From the NCBI RefSeq assembly GCF_002735925.1, contig NZ_PEDL01000006.1, forward strand, positions 93,547-157,546: a stretch of 64,000 nt of DNA, read 5' to 3'. Under the pieces are notes generated by a model, which worked only from the letters and a program-made list of their open reading frames with translations, did not search any database and was not told the origin of the DNA. Numbering within the stretch: position 1 is the stretch's first letter; the number at the start of each line of letters is the position of its first letter. The DNA comes from Sporanaerobium hydrogeniformans (lineage in GTDB: Bacteria; Bacillota; Clostridia; Lachnospirales; Cellulosilyticaceae). Both the position numbers and the translations under genes were made by a program. This document shows positions 27,208-35,972 of the stretch, in pieces.

Positions 27208-28038
27208 TTATCTTAAATCAGTTGTTGCGATATGATCCATATCATCAAAAGTTTGATTTTCACCAACCATTCCCCAGATAAAAGTATAGTTTTTACTTCC
27301 TACACCACTATGAATAGACCAACTTGGAGAAATGACTGCCTCTTCATTTCGCATAACGATATGTCTTGTCTCTTGTGGTTGCCCCATCATATGGAAAACC
27401 ACATCCTCCTGTGACATATCAAAGTATAAATATACTTCCATCCTTCTTTCATGGGTATGTGAAGGCATTGTATTCCATAAGCTACCACTTTCAAGAGCTG
27501 TAAGTCCCATTACTAATTGACAGCTCTGACAAACTGCTGGATGTACATATTGGTAGATAGTTCTTACGTTAGCATTTTCTGGTGAACCAAGATGTCTTGG
27601 ATTCGCATCCTTTTGTGTAATCTTGTGAAGTGGATAAACATGATGAGCCGGTGCACTATTGATGTAGAATTTAGCTGGCACAGCTGGATCAATACTTTCA
27701 AAAATAACTTCTTTCGTTTCTTTTCCAATGTAAAGTCCATCTCTTGCATCCATCTCTACTTTTTGACCATCTACAGTGATAATCCCTTTACCACCGATAT
27801 TGATAACACCCATTTCTCTTCTTTCTAAGAAGTAATCACTTCCTAATTCTTTGCTTCCTGCAATAGCAAGAGCTCCTTGTGTAGGTACTGCTGCACCTAC
27901 AATAATACGATCCACATGGCTATAGAGCATTTTGATTTCCCCTGGTACAAACAAATCCTGAATAAGGAAATTTTCTCTTAATTCCTCTGTTGTCATTTTT
28001 TTAGCTTCATTAGGTCCTATACTGTATCTTACTTCCAT
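27208..28038 (-). CDS. kduI: 5-dehydro-4-deoxy-D-glucuronate isomerase
   Basis: A 276-residue cupin-type isomerase converting 5-keto-4-deoxyuronate to 2,5-diketo-3-deoxygluconate in pectin breakdown. The metal site reads [14 protein letters not shown] (His, His, Glu) with a later His in SWSIHSG, and the N-terminus [11 protein letters not shown] matches the family. I start at ATG 28038, eight bases after AAGGA; a TTG two codons earlier is less likely. Its presence implies unsaturated galacturonides from pectate or oligogalacturonide lyases not found in this window. A -10 TATAAT lies at 28086-28081. Confidence 0.93.
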   Translation of the reverse strand: MEVRYSIGPNEAKKMTTEELRENFLIQDLFVPGEIKMLYSHVDRIIVGAAVPTQGALAIAGSKELGSDYFLERREMGVINIGGKGIITVDGQKVEMDARDGLYIGKETKEVIFESIDPAVPAKFYINSAPAHHVYPLHKITQKDANPRHLGSPENANVRTIYQYVHPAVCQSCQLVMGLTALESGSLWNTMPSHTHERRMEVYLYFDMSQEDVVFHMMGQPQETRHIVMRNEEAVISPSWSIHSGVGSKNYTFIWGMVGENQTFDDMDHIATTDLR

Positions 28039-28216
28039 TTTCAACTTCCTTTCTTTGAGACAATAAATATTTATGCTTACATTATAAGGTATTTCACTCT
28101 TAATTACATGACGTATCTTGTCTTGTTTATGTCTATTTTGCTTCTATCTATCCCTTTTCTTACCTAGAAGCACTTTCTTTATCTCTTTTTTCTTTGTAGA
28201 TTATAAATTGAATTTT

Positions 28217-28230
28217 TGAAAGCTCTTACA
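28217..28230. promoter_or_regulatory. LacI/CcpA-type operator-like site 1
   Basis: TGAAAGCTCTTACA differs by one base (T for G in the centre) from the site at 28326. It lies about 130 bases upstream of the probable kduI transcription start in the divergent kduI-lacI gap. Confidence 0.5.
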
Positions 28231-28290
28231 TTTTCTTTTTATTTTATATCTATGATTTATTAGTTATTTCTTTTAAACAATAAGCTTACA

Positions 28291-28319
28291 TTGACTTTTA
28301 TTTGGTATAAATTTATAAT
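28291..28319 (+). promoter_or_regulatory. Sigma-A promoter of the LacI-family gene
   Basis: TTGACT at 28291-28296 and TATAAT at 28314-28319 have a 17-base spacer, close to consensus. The predicted transcription start coincides with the operator at 28326. Confidence 0.75.
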
Positions 28320-28325
28320 AGAAAA

Positions 28326-28339
28326 TGAAAGCGCTTACA
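28326..28339. promoter_or_regulatory. Perfect cre-type operator at the lacI-gene transcription start
   Basis: TGAAAGCGCTTACA fits every position of the CcpA cre consensus TGWAARCGYTWNCA. It sits at the +1 region of the LacI-family gene, where bound repressor would block transcription. It could serve CcpA, the LacI-family protein itself, or both. Confidence 0.7.
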
Positions 28340-28358
28340 ACTAAGGAGGTGCGTTATT

Positions 28359-29354
28359 CTGACTATTTATGACATCGCCAAGCAAGCAGGTGTTTCCATT
28401 GCAACTGTTTCTAGAGTGCTTAATGGTAGTTCCAATGTCAGTGCCAAAACCAAAGAAAAGGTTCTGGCTATCATGAAACGTGAAGACTATACACCTAATA
28501 TCTTTGCTAGAGGCTTAGGACTTAACTCCATTAAAATGATTGGACTTTTGTGTACGGATGTATCTGATATTTTCTATGCTAAAGCTGTATCTGTTATAGA
28601 AAATGCCCTAAAACCCCTTGGCTTTAATTCTATGCTTTGCTGTACAGGCAATAATTTAGAAGACAAGAAAAAGTACATGGATTTATTACTTGCCAATCGT
28701 GTAGATGCCCTGATCCTCATTGGTTCTACTTTTAAAGAGAAGACAGACAACTCACATATTGCTAAGGTAGCTGCTCAAATTCCTACTGTTGTGATTAATG
28801 CTCTTATTGATTTGCCTACTACGTATTGTGTGGTTTGTGATCAGTTTCAAGCAATGTATGATAATGTTCACATATTACATAAGCATGGTCATGACCGCAT
28901 TCTCTATCTTTACGATGTAGATACTTACAGCAGTAATCAAAAATTAGAAGGCTATAAAGCTGCTCACCATGACTTAGGTCTACCTCTTCACACTGAGCTT
29001 ATTCTTAAGGTAAATCATAATAAAAAAGATATCTTGGACACTCTTGATTCTCTTTTTAAAAAAGGAATTACTTTTTCAGCTGTTTTAGCAACAGATGACT
29101 ATATGGCAATCTGTAGTATGCATAGTCTCATTGCTAGAGGCTATTCTATTCCTAAAGATATACCTGTTATTGGTTTTAATAATTCCATGCTCTGTGAATG
29201 TAGTATACCAACGTTAACAAGTGTAGATAATATGGTAGAATCACTTTGTATCACTGCGGTGAATTTATTAACAGATATCTTCCAAGGCAAAAATGTAACG
29301 CACAAAATAACGCTTTCTGCTCAATTAATCGAAAGAGATTCTTTTCAATCTTAA
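28359..29354 (+). CDS. LacI-family transcriptional regulator, probable non-AUG start
   Basis: A complete LacI protein of about 331 residues: N-terminal helix-turn-helix TIYDIAKQAGVSIATVSRVL, hinge and periplasmic-binding-like sensor domain ending in LIERDSFQ. The first in-frame conventional codon is a GTG at 28416, inside the helix-turn-helix, so it cannot be the start. AAGGAGG at 28343-28349 lies six bases before ATT (28356) and nine before CTG (28359). CTG gives the family-typical N-terminus MTIYDIAKQAG and is used here. It is divergent from kduI and followed by uxaC 25 bases after its stop, so it probably controls uronate catabolism. Confidence 0.82.
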   Translation: MTIYDIAKQAGVSIATVSRVLNGSSNVSAKTKEKVLAIMKREDYTPNIFARGLGLNSIKMIGLLCTDVSDIFYAKAVSVIENALKPLGFNSMLCCTGNNLEDKKKYMDLLLANRVDALILIGSTFKEKTDNSHIAKVAAQIPTVVINALIDLPTTYCVVCDQFQAMYDNVHILHKHGHDRILYLYDVDTYSSNQKLEGYKAAHHDLGLPLHTELILKVNHNKKDILDTLDSLFKKGITFSAVLATDDYMAICSMHSLIARGYSIPKDIPVIGFNNSMLCECSIPTLTSVDNMVESLCITAVNLLTDIFQGKNVTHKITLSAQLIERDSFQS

Positions 29355-29379
29355 CCAATATTCTAAGGAGGCTTTATCA

Positions 29380-30786
29380 ATGAAAAATTTTATGGATCAA
29401 GATTTTTTATTAAGTAATGACACAGCAAAAACTTTATATCATGATTACGCAAGTAAAATGCCAATCATCGATTACCACTGCCACATCAATCCAAAAGAAA
29501 TCGCTGAGAACAAAGAATTCAAAAACATTACAGAAGTATGGCTTGGTGGGGATCATTACAAATGGCGCGCAATGCGCTCGAATGCAACAGATGAAAAGTT
29601 CGTAACAGGTGATGCGACAGACAGAGAAAAGTTCCAAAAATGGGCTGAGACACTTACAAAAGCTATTGGTAACCCTCTTTTTCACTGGACTCATCTAGAA
29701 CTTCAAAAATATTTTGACTATCATGGTGTTTTAAATGGTGATACAGCTGAAGAAGTTTGGAATCTTTGTAATGAAAAATTAACTTCTGGCTCTATGCATG
29801 TAAGAGACATCATCGAAGCTTCTAACGTCAAATTAATCTGCACAACAGATGATCCTATTGATTCACTTGAATACCATCTTGCGATTAAAAATGATCCAAC
29901 TTGTAAAGTAAAAGTACTTCCAGCTTGGAGACCCGATAAAGCAGTTAACATTGATAAAGGTGGCTTTGTAGACTATATTGCAGCTCTTAGCAAAGCAAGC
30001 AGCCTCCCTATTAGCAATCTAAAAGAACTTTTTGCAGCTATCGACAATCGTTTAGACTTCTTCCATGAAATGGGATGTAAAGCAGCTGACCACGGTCTTG
30101 ACTATGTTCCATACAACTCAGCTACTTTAGAAGAAGTAGAGGCCATCTTCCAAAAAGCATTAAAGGGTGATGAAGTTTCTTTCGATGAGGCAGAAAAATA
30201 CAAAACAGCCCTCCTACTTTTCTGTGGTGAAGGCTACGCAAAACGTGGTTGGGTAATGCAACTCCACTATGGTGCAATCCGTAATAACAATGGCGCTATG
30301 TTCGAAAAATTAGGCCCAGATACAGGCTTTGATAGTATCAACACAAGAAGCTGTGCAGAAGGTACTGCTGCATTCCTTAATGCTCTTGAAAGCAAAGGTC
30401 AATTACCAAAAACTATCATTTATTCATTAAATCCTAATGATAACGCAGCCATTGGTACCATCTTAGGTTGTTTCCAAGGTACAGAAGCTACTGGTAAACT
30501 TCAACAAGGTTCTGCTTGGTGGTTCAATGATACTAAACAAGGTATGATTGACCAAATGGTAAGCCTTGCTAATCTTTCTCTTCTTGGCAACTTTGTAGGT
30601 ATGCTTACAGATTCAAGAAGCTTCTTATCTTATACACGTCATGACTACTTCAGACGTATCCTTTGTAACTTAATTGGTACATGGGTAGAAAATGGGGAAT
30701 ATCCAAATGACATCCCAACACTTGGTCAAATGGTTCAAGATATTTCTTATAACAACACTGTAAACTATTTTGGCTTTACTGTATAA
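29380..30786 (+). CDS. uxaC: Glucuronate (uronate) isomerase
   Basis: A 468-residue metal-dependent isomerase that converts D-galacturonate to tagaturonate and D-glucuronate to fructuronate. The amidohydrolase-like start IDYHCHINPKEIAENKEF carries the metal histidines, and CTTDDPID, AWRPDKA and LGNFVGMLTDSRSFLSY are family signatures. Length is normal. AAGGAGG precedes the ATG. It appears to be co-transcribed with the LacI-family gene. The next enzymes, UxaB and UxaA, are not in the window. Confidence 0.95.
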   Translation: MKNFMDQDFLLSNDTAKTLYHDYASKMPIIDYHCHINPKEIAENKEFKNITEVWLGGDHYKWRAMRSNATDEKFVTGDATDREKFQKWAETLTKAIGNPLFHWTHLELQKYFDYHGVLNGDTAEEVWNLCNEKLTSGSMHVRDIIEASNVKLICTTDDPIDSLEYHLAIKNDPTCKVKVLPAWRPDKAVNIDKGGFVDYIAALSKASSLPISNLKELFAAIDNRLDFFHEMGCKAADHGLDYVPYNSATLEEVEAIFQKALKGDEVSFDEAEKYKTALLLFCGEGYAKRGWVMQLHYGAIRNNNGAMFEKLGPDTGFDSINTRSCAEGTAAFLNALESKGQLPKTIIYSLNPNDNAAIGTILGCFQGTEATGKLQQGSAWWFNDTKQGMIDQMVSLANLSLLGNFVGMLTDSRSFLSYTRHDYFRRILCNLIGTWVENGEYPNDIPTLGQMVQDISYNNTVNYFGFTV

Positions 30787-30795
30787 GCTTCTTTT

Positions 30796-30838
30796 AGAAA
30801 AAGGCTGTATCGCTCTCTATGCTATCCAGCCTTTTTCT
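30796..30838. terminator. Bidirectional terminator between uxaC and the C_GCAxxG_C_C gene
   Basis: AGAAAAAGGCTG pairs with CAGCCTTTTTCT around a 19-base loop. T-rich ends on both strands suit convergent genes. It just overlaps the stop of the minus-strand gene. Confidence 0.75.
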
Positions 30839-31259
30839 ATTTAGTCTCTTTATTTTCTTCTTTAAGAATAGCTTCTAAAATAAGGCAAGCATTCTTTACA
30901 TAGTCTGCACACATGTCATAATGGCTGCCTGATTTACCTTCCAATAACTCCTTACAAACAGTAGTACCATATACTTTTTTAAAGCGTTCAGAAAACTCTT
31001 TCACTAAACGAAAAGTCGTAAGTCTTGCCTCGCTGTCTTCTGCTCTTGTCCTTCCATGAATAAGACTAATCACCATGTAAGCTCCTGTTACAACTCCACA
31101 TTCACCCTGCATGCCACCCATACCACCACCAAAAGCTTGTGACACCTTGAGTGCTGTTTCATAATCCATCCCTAAATCTTTTGCATAGGTTGCAAAAACC
31201 GCTTGTGAACATGAAAACCCATCCTCAAAACATTTTAATGCTTGTTCTACTTTACTCAT
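30837..31259 (-). CDS. C_GCAxxG_C_C family protein (putative redox protein)
   Basis: A 140-residue protein of the C_GCAxxG_C_C family (PF09719). The defining elements are FSCSQAVFA, a glycine-rich GGGMGGMQGECGVVTGAYM (the G-C-x2-x-G equivalent), then two later cysteines in TVCKELL and MCADYV. Members are thought to bind a metal or take part in redox chemistry, but no function is proved. It appears monocistronic between two terminators. Confidence 0.85.
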   Translation of the reverse strand: MSKVEQALKCFEDGFSCSQAVFATYAKDLGMDYETALKVSQAFGGGMGGMQGECGVVTGAYMVISLIHGRTRAEDSEARLTTFRLVKEFSERFKKVYGTTVCKELLEGKSGSHYDMCADYVKNACLILEAILKEENKETK

Positions 31260-31395
31260 CCTTTTTCTCCTTTTACCTATTTTAAAGCTGTTTCTTACAA
31301 GTATACATTATTATTATAAATTTTTGAACACTATTTATCTAGTCAATAGATAGGATCATTAGTCTGCCTGAAATACTTATATGTCCTATAAAAAT

Positions 31396-31444
31396 AAAGG
31401 CGTTAGATACCTTATGAAAAATCCTTTAAGGTTCTAACGCCTTT
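31396..31444 (-). terminator. Intrinsic terminator after aspS
   Basis: AAAGGCGTTAGA pairs with TCTAACGCCTTT, extended by an inner CTTA/TAAG pairing. On the minus strand the stem is followed by TATTTTTATAGG. Confidence 0.75.
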
Positions 31445-31455
31445 TGCTCTATTTT

Positions 31456-33249
31456 TTATGCTTCATCATTTGTTTCCTTAATGATTAGCTCTAGCTCTTC
31501 TAATTGTTTTGCATCTACAGCGCCTGGTGCCTCAGTCATAAGACAGCTTGCATCCTTTACTTTAGGGAAGGCAATAACATCTCTAATGCTATCTGCTTTA
31601 CACATCAGCATAATCATACGATCAAGACCAAAAGCTAAACCGCCATGTGGTGGTACACCGTATTTAAAGGCATTGAGTAAGAACCCAAAACGCTCTTCTG
31701 CTTCTTCATTGGTAAAACCAAGAAGGTTAAACATACGCTTTTGTACATCCCTTTGATAAATACGGATACTTCCGCCGCCTAACTCACACCCATTTAAAGC
31801 AAGGTCATAAGCTTTTGCTCTTACTGCTCCTGGGTTCGTTTCCATCAGCTCTAAGTCTTCATTCATTGGCATAGTGAAGGGGTGGTGCATGGCTACATAA
31901 CGTCCTGCTTCTTCATCATACTCGAGAAGTGGGAACTCTGTAATCCATACAAAACGGAATTCATCTTGATTAATAAGCTCAAGCTTTCTAGCTACTTCAA
32001 GTCTTAGTGCGCCAAGTGCTCCGAATACAACGGATGGTTTATCAGCTACAACTAAGATAAGGTCATCTTTATCTGCCCCCATTTTTTCTTTGATAGCCCC
32101 TAGTGTTTCCTCAGATAAAAATTTTGCAAATGAAGATTTTTCTTCGCCATCGGTTTTGATTTGATGCCAAGCTACACCTTTTGCCCCAAAGTCTTGCCCA
32201 TATTTTACTAAGGCATCAATCTGTTTACGACCTAAGTCACCCATACCTTTTGCATTAATAGCTCTTACTGTTCCGCCGTTGGCAATGACATTTTCAAATA
32301 CTGCAAAGCCGCAGCCTTTTACGATTTCAGTAAGATCTTTTAGCTCTACCCCAAAACGGAGGTCTGGTTTATCTGACCCAAAACGGTCCATTGCTTCTTT
32401 ATAAGTCATCCTTTGGATAGGAAGGGCTACCTCTACATCTAATGCGTCTTTAAATACACGTTGAATGAGTCTTTCGTTAATACACATCACATCTTCTGGC
32501 TCTACAAAAGAAAGCTCCATATCGATTTGTGTAAACTCTGGCTGACGGTCTGCACGAAGATCTTCGTCACGGAAGCATTTTGCAATTTGGAAATAACGGT
32601 CATAACCTGCTACCATTAACAATTGCTTAAAAAGCTGTGGTGATTGTGGAAGGGCATAGAAATGACCTGGATGAACACGAGAAGGTACTAAATAGTCACG
32701 TGCACCTTCTGGCGTAGATTTCTGCATAATAGGTGTTTCAATTTCTAAGAAACCTTCCTCTTCAAGGAAACGTCTTACACTTTGTGCAACCTTGCTACGA
32801 AGGATGAGATTATTTTGCATATCGGGTCTACGTAGATCAAGATAACGGTATTTCAAACGAAGTTCTTCCTTGGTATCACTCTTTTCTACGATTTCAAAAG
32901 GTGTCGTTTCCGCCTCTGAAAGGATACGCAGTTCCTTTACATCGATTTCAATATCACCTGTTTGCATCGTTTTATTGGCATCTGCCCCGCGCGATAAGAC
33001 AATCCCTCTTGCAGCAACCACATATTCGCTTCTTAACTTTTTAGCTTTTTCAAAAACTTCTTCATCGGTGTGTTCACCAAAAGAAAGTTGTAGAAGACCT
33101 GAACGGTCACGAAGTAATATAAATAAGAGTTGACCTTTATCTCTTCTTCTTTGTACCCAACCTGTTACAACCACTTCTTCACCTACATTAGCGGCAGAAA
33201 GCTCTGTACAGTAATGGGTTCTTTTTAAACCTTGCATTGACTCTGACAT
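31456..33249 (-). CDS. aspS: Aspartate-tRNA ligase
   Basis: A bacterial-type class II synthetase of 597 residues. It has an OB-fold anticodon domain at the N-terminus (VVVTGWVQRRRDKGQLLFI), the catalytic core with LPQSPQLFKQLLMVAGYDRY and FRDEDLRADRQPEFTQ, the GAD insertion around residues 290-420, and motif 3 GLAFGLDRMIML. I start at ATG 33249, six bases after GGAGGG; an ATG five codons earlier overlaps that site. It is second in the hisS-aspS operon, 37 bases after hisS, under the T-box leader. Confidence 0.95.
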   Translation of the reverse strand: MSESMQGLKRTHYCTELSAANVGEEVVVTGWVQRRRDKGQLLFILLRDRSGLLQLSFGEHTDEEVFEKAKKLRSEYVVAARGIVLSRGADANKTMQTGDIEIDVKELRILSEAETTPFEIVEKSDTKEELRLKYRYLDLRRPDMQNNLILRSKVAQSVRRFLEEEGFLEIETPIMQKSTPEGARDYLVPSRVHPGHFYALPQSPQLFKQLLMVAGYDRYFQIAKCFRDEDLRADRQPEFTQIDMELSFVEPEDVMCINERLIQRVFKDALDVEVALPIQRMTYKEAMDRFGSDKPDLRFGVELKDLTEIVKGCGFAVFENVIANGGTVRAINAKGMGDLGRKQIDALVKYGQDFGAKGVAWHQIKTDGEEKSSFAKFLSEETLGAIKEKMGADKDDLILVVADKPSVVFGALGALRLEVARKLELINQDEFRFVWITEFPLLEYDEEAGRYVAMHHPFTMPMNEDLELMETNPGAVRAKAYDLALNGCELGGGSIRIYQRDVQKRMFNLLGFTNEEAEERFGFLLNAFKYGVPPHGGLAFGLDRMIMLMCKADSIRDVIAFPKVKDASCLMTEAPGAVDAKQLEELELIIKETNDEA

Positions 33250-33286
33250 GTTGATTCCCTCCATTTTGTCTTTACTTATTCTTCAT

Positions 33287-34564
33287 TTATTCTACCGGGC
33301 TCAGCTGAGTAAGATTGCTTACTACTTCTACAAATTGACTCATTGGAATAGTGACAATCTCACCTGTTTCCATATTTTTAAGCCCTAGCTCTTTGTTTTC
33401 TAGTTCACTCTCACCAATAACTGCTGAGTAACGTGCTGCAATTTTATTGGCATATTTCATCTGTGCTTTAATACTTCTTTGAAGATGATCACTCTCTGCA
33501 CTAACACCTACCTGACGAAGCTGATTAACAAGCTTGAAAGCTTCTAACATGGCTTCATCTCCGCGATAACCAATAAAGATGTCACGTGTAGCCTCACTAA
33601 TAGCTTCTTTATTCTCAGAGTCACGTACCATAATCAGCCTTTCCATACCTGCGCCAAAGCCAACAGCGGGTACCGATTTACCCCCTATTTCTTCCACTAG
33701 CTTGTCGTAACGTCCACCCCCACACACAGTACCTTGAGCACCTATGTCATTGGAAATAAACTCAAATACCGTTTTTGTGTAATAATCCAGTCCTCTTACA
33801 ATGCCTGAGTCAATGATAAAAGGAATATCCATAGCTGTTAATAGTTTTTGAAGTTCTTCAAAGTGTGCTCTGCATCCTTCCCCTAAAGCACTTAAGGTGG
33901 TAGGTGCATCTTGAAGATGCTCTTGACATGCAGGATTTTTACAATCTAACACACGAAGGGGATTTTTATCCATGCGCTCCTTACAAAGTTCACATAAATG
34001 CTCTTCTTTTGTGTGTAAAAAGGCTTTTAACTTTTCATTATATGCCTTACGACATTCCGGCCCACCTAAAGAGTTAATGTGTAGTTCTACCTTTTTAATC
34101 CCTAAACGCTTAAGAAGTGTATGTCCAATAGAGATGATTTCTGCATCTGCTGTAGGAGAGTCTGTCCCAAACATTTCTACGCCAAATTGGTGGAACTGTC
34201 TTTGACGTCCTGCCTGAGGTCTCTCATAGCGGAAGGTAGGGGAAATATAGTAAAGCTTAGTAGGCTGCGTATCTGCATACATGCTGTGTTCTAGAAAGGC
34301 CCTTACTACTGCTGCCGTACTTTCTGGTTTAAGAGTAATACGGTTCTCTCCTTTATCTACAAATGAATACATTTCCTTGTTAACGATATCTGTTGTTTCT
34401 CCTACACCTCTTGCAAAAAGATCTGTAAACTCAAACATAGGGGTACGGATTTGATTAAATCCAAAATCTTCACAAAGCCTTCTAATGATAGCCTCTGCAT
34501 CCAACCATTTTCTCATTTCGTCGCCAAATATATCTTTGGTTCCTTTTAATGCACGAATTTCCAT
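33287..34564 (-). CDS. hisS: Histidine-tRNA ligase
   Basis: A class II synthetase of 425 residues. Motif 1/2 region reads YYISPTFRYERPQAGRQRQ and HQFGVE; the histidine-A loop is GIVRGLDYYTKTVFEF; GGGRYDKLVEEIGG and VGFGAGMERL complete the site. The C-terminal anticodon domain starts near residue 330. I start at ATG 34564, five bases after AAGGAG. It is first in the hisS-aspS operon behind the T-box. Confidence 0.95.
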   Translation of the reverse strand: MEIRALKGTKDIFGDEMRKWLDAEAIIRRLCEDFGFNQIRTPMFEFTDLFARGVGETTDIVNKEMYSFVDKGENRITLKPESTAAVVRAFLEHSMYADTQPTKLYYISPTFRYERPQAGRQRQFHQFGVEMFGTDSPTADAEIISIGHTLLKRLGIKKVELHINSLGGPECRKAYNEKLKAFLHTKEEHLCELCKERMDKNPLRVLDCKNPACQEHLQDAPTTLSALGEGCRAHFEELQKLLTAMDIPFIIDSGIVRGLDYYTKTVFEFISNDIGAQGTVCGGGRYDKLVEEIGGKSVPAVGFGAGMERLIMVRDSENKEAISEATRDIFIGYRGDEAMLEAFKLVNQLRQVGVSAESDHLQRSIKAQMKYANKIAARYSAVIGESELENKELGLKNMETGEIVTIPMSQFVEVVSNLTQLSPVE

Positions 34565-34599
34565 AACGTCTCCTTTCATTCTTTAACCTAGCTTGCACC

Positions 34600-34845
34600 A
34601 AATAAAAAACGCCCCTGACATAATGTCAGGGACGATAAAACCGTGTTGCCACCCTGTTTCAAAAGCAATTTAATTGCCTTTGCACTCCTTGAGCCGATAA
34701 CGTGGCTTAAGCGTTGCTTCCTACTCTTAAGTTCAAAAGCTCTCTCCGAGATGTCTTCTAATCTTGTATGGGCTCTCAGCTAGTCCCCACTCTCTGTTGG
34801 TTAAGATTATACTTCTTCTCTTCATTGATTTATCATATTTCACTA
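34600..34845 (-). ncRNA. T-box riboswitch leader of hisS-aspS
   Basis: On the minus strand the T-box sequence AGGGTGGCAACACGG lies at 34655-34641, inside the antiterminator. It is followed by a terminator stem (CCCTGACAT with ATGTCAGGG, 34613-34631) and six T. Stem I is visible upstream, with AATCTT paired to AAGATT closing the specifier loop, and an AGAGAG/GGGGA region in its distal part. After the loop-E type GAA the specifier loop reads GACAT: GAC (Asp) at 34755-34753 overlapping CAT (His) at 34753-34751. The bulge triplet TGG is followed by C, which would pair with a G discriminator as in tRNA-Asp. Uncharged tRNA binding would stabilise the antiterminator. Confidence 0.92.
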
Positions 34846-34864
34846 AACTTTATTTTATCAAAGT

Positions 34865-35785
34865 TTAAGCATTAGTCAAGCCCTTATAAAAGAGTAGTTT
34901 ATCCAAGGCACTTACTAGCTCATTAACTTGTGGTTTACTAATTTGTTTATCTGCTCCTACTTTCTCACCTTTATGGTGTAAATCATCCGTAATAAGAGAA
35001 GAGAAGATAACAACTGGTAAAGTTCTAAGAACATCATCTTCTTTGATTTGACGCGTTACAGTATGACCATCTAAAATAGGCATTTCAATATCCGTAATCA
35101 GCAAATCTACTCCCTGCCTAAAACTCTCACCATATTCTTCTTTTATTTTAAAAATTGCCTCTAATACTTCTTTCCCATTATTAAAAGTCTTAACCTGTGT
35201 GTAACCTGCAGCTGAAAGAACCTCCCTTAAAAGTTCACCAATAGTACGAGAATCTTCTGCTATGTAGATTTTTTTGTTGCCTCTTTCTTCACGCATTTCC
35301 ATTTTATCTTTTATCTTGACATATACATTTTCTGATGCTGAAATGTCAGCTACTATTTTTTCAAAATCAAGCATAAGTAGGATACCTGTCTCTGTTAAGA
35401 TATTACCTACTGCTAAAGAAGATTTGAGTAACGAATCAGGTTCTGTAATATCTGACCATTTAATACGACGGATACCAATGATATTATCTACCGCAAACAT
35501 GACTTGCTGTTTATTAAATTCACATACAAGTGCCATCTTACGTTGGGTTATATCTGTTGCTTTTTTATCCAAGACATAGCTTAAATCCACAACGGTCATT
35601 ACCTGATCCCTTACATTTGTAATACCTAACACACTTTTATTGGTAGAAGTTGTACTTCTTATTCCTACTAGATTAATAATTTCTTTTGTTTTAAGGACAT
35701 TTATACAGTATTTATTACCATTAACTTCAAATACGATAATCTCTAACTCACCATTACCTACATCTAATAAAATTGAGCTTGCCAT
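34865..35785 (-). CDS. cheV: Chemotaxis protein CheV (CheW domain fused to response receiver)
   Basis: A 306-residue protein. The CheW-like coupling domain (about residues 8-150) begins IIVFEVNGNKYCINVLKTKE and contains SVLGITNVRDQVMTVVDL. The receiver domain (about 165-300) shows the acidic pocket IYIAEDSR, the phosphoacceptor Asp in LLITDIEMPILDG, VIFSS and the conserved Lys in KQISKP. It couples receptors to CheA and aids adaptation. I start at ATG 35785 after GGGAG; the open frame reaches a GTG eight codons upstream. It stands alone, away from other che genes. Confidence 0.9.
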   Translation of the reverse strand: MASSILLDVGNGELEIIVFEVNGNKYCINVLKTKEIINLVGIRSTTSTNKSVLGITNVRDQVMTVVDLSYVLDKKATDITQRKMALVCEFNKQQVMFAVDNIIGIRRIKWSDITEPDSLLKSSLAVGNILTETGILLMLDFEKIVADISASENVYVKIKDKMEMREERGNKKIYIAEDSRTIGELLREVLSAAGYTQVKTFNNGKEVLEAIFKIKEEYGESFRQGVDLLITDIEMPILDGHTVTRQIKEDDVLRTLPVVIFSSLITDDLHHKGEKVGADKQISKPQVNELVSALDKLLFYKGLTNA

Positions 35786-35915
35786 ATTATCACTCCCTTT
35801 ATTATCCACTTAGTTGATATGCTCTTTGACTTTTCGAACTATTAAAAAACTATTGTTAACTCATTTTACTTCATTTATTACAAGAATTCAACTCTCTCGT
35901 CCAACAATTCATAAT

Positions 35916-35955
35916 AAAAACCATCTTAAAGTCTTTTATCCTTAAGATGGTTTTT
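35916..35955. terminator. Terminator after deoC
   Basis: AAAAACCATCTTAA and TTAAGATGGTTTTT form a 14-base arm pair around a 12-base loop. T tracts lie at both ends, so it can stop the deoC transcript and insulate cheV. Confidence 0.75.
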
Positions 35956-35972
35956 ATAACTCTAAAAGCTAA

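Noticed and set aside
28416..28418. GTG at 28416 as the start of the LacI-family gene
   Set aside because: It lies inside the helix-turn-helix (VSRVLNG), so the protein would lose its DNA-binding start.
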